A DNA stretch of 64,000 nucleotides from Pedobacter sp. Hv1 (GTDB lineage Bacteria; Bacteroidota; Bacteroidia; Sphingobacteriales; Sphingobacteriaceae): positions 310,001-374,000 of the forward strand of contig NZ_LLWP01000001.1 in assembly GCF_001412215.1 (NCBI RefSeq), written 5' to 3'. The notes below the pieces were generated by a model. The model ran no database searches, had not been told where the DNA came from, and saw only the letters and a program-made list of their open reading frames with translations. A program made the position numbers and the translations under genes. This document shows, one piece after another, positions 61,447-64,000 of the stretch; the first letter of the stretch is position 1, and each line of letters starts with the position of its first letter.

Positions 61447-63219
61447 ATGAACTTTACATACAATACCTATGCCGTTATTTTATTAGCATGTGGGTTTGCA
61501 ACAATTATTCTATCCAATTACATTTTCAGAAAAGGCGGCAAGGCAGTACAATGGTTTAGCTTAATGATGTTCTCCAACTCCATATGGTCTATTGCCTATG
61601 GTTTAGAGTTGGCCAGCAGCACGCTCTCTCAAATCAAATTCTTTATCAATATTGAATACTTGGGTATTGCTACCTTGCCCTTAAACTGGTTTTTATTTTG
61701 CCTACAGTTTTGTGGTAAAGATTGCTGGTATAAAAAACCTCGCAACATCACTTTGATCCTTATTGTTCCAATCATTACCGTGGCAATGGTATGGACCAAC
61801 CAATACCATCATTTATACTATAAAAACATATCGGTAGATACCAGTGGGCCTTTTCCAATGGCCAATATCGAAACAGGTTTATGGTATCAACTCTTTACCG
61901 TTTATTTTTATCTACTGTTGGCCTGTGGTTGTTACTTGATCTTGGCAAAGTTCAGAACTTCTGATCCGATTTATAGAAAGCAGAACTACAGCATCATTAT
62001 TGCCGCATTTATTCCTTGGGCTGCAAATTTATGCTACTTACTTGGCTACAGACCCCTCGGACATGTAGACATCACCCCTTTTGCTTTTATTGTAACCAGT
62101 TTTTTAATTCTGATCGGAATTTTTCGTTTCAAGCTTTTCGACATTATTCCATTGGCCAGAGAGAAGGTATTGGAGTTGATGCGAGATGGTTTCTTTGTCC
62201 TTGATCAAAAAAATAGGGTAATAGATTACAATAAATCGATCAAGAAATATATCCATTTGAAAAAAGGGAGCAAACTGATCGGTGCTTCACTTGTCGATAT
62301 TTTCCCAGATCAGCCTGCATTTTTTGAAAAGATCAATGCACATATTCCCGGAAAAATGGAACTCAATATTATGGTGAATGAACAAAATCTGTTTTTAGAA
62401 GCTGATATCCTTTTTTTGAACGACAACCAGATTAACAGTGATTTTAGCATTATTAAACTACAAGATCTAACTGCGTTTAAACAGGATACCATTCGTGCCA
62501 GAGAACAAGCCAATGAATTGGAAAGGTTGAATCAGTTAAAAGACCGGATATTTTCTATCATTGCTCATGATTTAAGAGGACCGCTAGTTAATTTATCGGA
62601 AGTTTTAAAGATGATTGCGAACGATCAGATTACCAACGATGAATTTAAAACCATCTCTCCAACTTTAAGTAAAGACATTATTTACACCACCGATCTTTTG
62701 GAAAATATCTTACACTGGTCGAGAAGTCAATTGAAAGGATTTGGAATTAAAAAGGAGTTTTTCAATTTAAGAAACCTCATTATCAACGAAATTAATTACC
62801 ACTTACCTGCTGCAAGTCTTAAAAAGATACAGATTATCCACGATGTTTTTCCGGGCGAAATGGTTTTTGCTGATGTGTTAATGGTGCAAATTGTGGTAAG
62901 GAACATCCTTAACAATGCCATTAAGTTTTGTAATGAAAACTGTGAGATCCACATTACAGCGGCCTATCAGAAAAATAGCACCATGCTGGTCTGCATTAAA
63001 GATAATGGTGTAGGTATCCGCGAAGATGTATTGGCCAGACTTTTTAAAGACGAAAGCATATCTACCAGAGGTACTTTAAACGAAAAAGGTACAGGTTTGG
63101 GCTTAATTGTTTGTAAAGATTTTATGGCCCGTAATGATGGGGATATTTTTGTAGAAAGTAAACCCGGCGCAGGTGCCAAGTTTTGCATCTCTTTGCCAAC
63201 GGTTAATGCTTATGGTTAA
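61447..63219 (+). CDS. Seven-transmembrane sensor histidine kinase with PAS domain
   Basis: A 590-residue hybrid-free sensor kinase. Residues ~5-225 form a 7TM histidine-kinase N-terminal module (seven hydrophobic helices), which fits signal sensing in the membrane. A PAS-like segment follows (GFFVLDQKNRVIDYNKSIKK, ~235-255). The HisKA helix has the phospho-accepting H374 in IIAHDLRGPL. The ATP-binding domain has NNAIKF (N-box), DNGVGI (G1) and GTGLGLIV (G2). No response regulator gene lies beside it in the window. Confidence 0.93.
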   Translation: MNFTYNTYAVILLACGFATIILSNYIFRKGGKAVQWFSLMMFSNSIWSIAYGLELASSTLSQIKFFINIEYLGIATLPLNWFLFCLQFCGKDCWYKKPRNITLILIVPIITVAMVWTNQYHHLYYKNISVDTSGPFPMANIETGLWYQLFTVYFYLLLACGCYLILAKFRTSDPIYRKQNYSIIIAAFIPWAANLCYLLGYRPLGHVDITPFAFIVTSFLILIGIFRFKLFDIIPLAREKVLELMRDGFFVLDQKNRVIDYNKSIKKYIHLKKGSKLIGASLVDIFPDQPAFFEKINAHIPGKMELNIMVNEQNLFLEADILFLNDNQINSDFSIIKLQDLTAFKQDTIRAREQANELERLNQLKDRIFSIIAHDLRGPLVNLSEVLKMIANDQITNDEFKTISPTLSKDIIYTTDLLENILHWSRSQLKGFGIKKEFFNLRNLIINEINYHLPAASLKKIQIIHDVFPGEMVFADVLMVQIVVRNILNNAIKFCNENCEIHITAAYQKNSTMLVCIKDNGVGIREDVLARLFKDESISTRGTLNEKGTGLGLIVCKDFMARNDGDIFVESKPGAGAKFCISLPTVNAYG

Positions 63220-63256
63220 ACTCCATCGTTTTCAATCGGTAATTCCATATTAAAAT

Positions 63257-63292
63257 AAAAGCAGGGCTAACTCATTGCTAACCCTGCTTTCT
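63257..63292. terminator. Bidirectional terminator between the kinase and the 99-aa gene
   Basis: aaagcagggctaa and ttagcaatgag-ttagccctgcttt pair as a hairpin (arms agcagggcta / taaccctgct) with flanking A and T tracts, next to both stop codons. Confidence 0.82.
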
Positions 63293-63293
63293 A

Positions 63294-63593
63294 TTAATGA
63301 CCTGTAGCTTCATTAATACTTTGTTGTTCTTTTAAGGCATCGACATTGTTTTTATTGCCAAAGTTTTGTGTTTTGTCTGCAAAGTAAGCTAAGATATCTA
63401 CAATAGAATCTAAATTATCCGCTACACGTTGGTGCATGTCTGGTAGATCTTTGTCTAACTTTTTATCCCCTAGCTCTATATTATCCACTTCAATTTTTCC
63501 AATCTTTTGGATAATTGCCTGTTGCGAGTGTTGTAGATCTTCTAACTCTCTCACAATTTTTTCCATTAATTCAAACTTCTTTAAAGTATCCAT
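63294..63593 (-). CDS. Hypothetical coiled-coil protein
   Basis: A 99-residue protein starting MDTLKKFELMEKIVRELEDL. It is mostly helical with heptad-like hydrophobic spacing (residues 1-80), and ends in a polar tail. The open frame can be extended 33 codons upstream, but that part is hydrophobic and unlike a real N-terminus. The family is unknown to me. It faces the histidine kinase gene, and a role with it is not indicated. Confidence 0.6.
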   Translation of the reverse strand: MDTLKKFELMEKIVRELEDLQHSQQAIIQKIGKIEVDNIELGDKKLDKDLPDMHQRVADNLDSIVDILAYFADKTQNFGNKNNVDALKEQQSINEATGH

Positions 63594-63740
63594 ATTCACT
63601 ATTTTAATTAATGTATAACTGTCTTGTTTGTTTAATAGAACCAATTTGAGCGGAAAAAGTTTTGAAAATTGCCATTTTAATGGTGTCAGCATTTGGAATT
63701 TAATAAATTAACTAATAATTTAGTTTTTTTAATGGCCTTT

Positions 63741-64000
63741 ATGAAAAATATTTTCCTATTCTTGATTTGCATTCTCTTTCAGCAAACTGTTAGCGCACAA
63801 ACCCGTACCATAGATGCAGAAAAATTGTTAGAATTCTATCAAACACAACGTTATGCCGAAGCAGCACAATATCTACAAAGCATTTACCCAGATGGTACCC
63901 AAGATGTAAAAGTATTGAACCAAATTGCTTATTGTAACCTCATGGCTGGCAAGTTACCTGAGGCTGAAAAAAACTACCTTAAAATATATGCACAGCAGCC
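63741..64000 (+). CDS. TPR-repeat protein, N-terminal part
   Basis: The first 86 codons of a gene that leaves the window on the right. A signal peptide (MKNIFLFLICILFQQTVSAQ) precedes a helical region whose LLEFYQTQRYAEAAQYLQSI and LNQIAYCNLMAGKLPEAEKN segments are two tetratricopeptide repeats. I used the ATG at 63741; another ATG three codons upstream is in frame. It is an exported TPR protein, so probably periplasmic or surface-attached, with partners unknown. Confidence 0.72.
   Translation, partial: MKNIFLFLICILFQQTVSAQTRTIDAEKLLEFYQTQRYAEAAQYLQSIYPDGTQDVKVLNQIAYCNLMAGKLPEAEKNYLKIYAQQ

Noticed and set aside
1..64000. Prophage, integrative element or genomic island
   Set aside because: I see no integrase, transposase, phage structural gene, tRNA-adjacent repeat or clear compositional break.

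Overview
The window is chromosomal DNA of low GC content from a member of the Bacteroidota, most likely a Sphingobacteriaceae bacterium close to Pedobacter (inference). Support comes from the gliding-type ABC transporter genes gldA, gldF and gldG, lipoproteins with short Cys lipoboxes, several small outer-membrane beta-barrels, AraC regulators with a seven-helix membrane half, TAnnTTTG-type -7 elements, and few Shine-Dalgarno sites. I see no rRNA, tRNA, prophage, transposase or CRISPR array. Most genes are housekeeping or conserved-accessory genes of ordinary composition.

Layout. 1-9 kb, mostly minus strand: ychF (partial), a secreted zinc metalloprotease, holA with a divergent HsdR_N-like protein, and valS followed by two lipoproteins. 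9-19 kb: DUF6326 and DUF4386 membrane proteins, a Uma2-type protein, a Zn/Cd P-type ATPase, an M13 peptidase, YjbR, mnmD, an AI-2E family permease and mazG. 19-22 kb: a 45-residue membrane peptide, a receiver-like protein lacking the phospho-acceptor Asp, and two tandem membrane-anchored AraC regulators. 22-29 kb: a VOC protein, a DUF2339/DUF3999 pair, two DinB-like proteins, an S1/P1-nuclease or phospholipase C relative, and DedA. 29-37 kb, minus strand: a DUF4397 lipoprotein, dnaN, gldG-gldF, three barrel paralogues each with its own terminator, gldA and a glycerophosphodiesterase. 37-44 kb: glyS, an ArsC-like protein, an NlpC/P60 peptidase, a Ca2+/H+ antiporter, an LTA-synthase-like sulfatase and GtrA.

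45-56 kb holds most of a phenylalanine/tyrosine degradation route: aromatic amino acid hydroxylase, 4-hydroxyphenylpyruvate dioxygenase, homogentisate dioxygenase and a fumarylacetoacetate hydrolase family protein, with a flavin reductase and rpiA between them. Maleylacetoacetate isomerase is not in the window. 56-64 kb: a large secreted glycoside hydrolase-like protein, YihY/BrkB, another barrel, a 7TM histidine kinase and the start of a TPR protein.

The least ordinary content is between genes. There are two matching arrays of regularly spaced palindromes with compensatory base changes (39.25 and 56.18 kb). A mosaic of short-word repeats lies before three genes (16.5, 37.3 and 46.8 kb). A triplicated CTATGTG hairpin repeat lies at 48.2 kb. 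A degenerate element occurs at 8.9, 44.8 and 51.2 kb. Two symmetric operator candidates lie about 55 bp upstream of membrane-protein genes. Several genes have a -7-like word almost touching the start codon. I did not find a clearly new multi-gene defence or biosynthetic system; the best candidates for undescribed biology are the repeat families, the degenerate receiver neighbourhood and the small membrane peptides.
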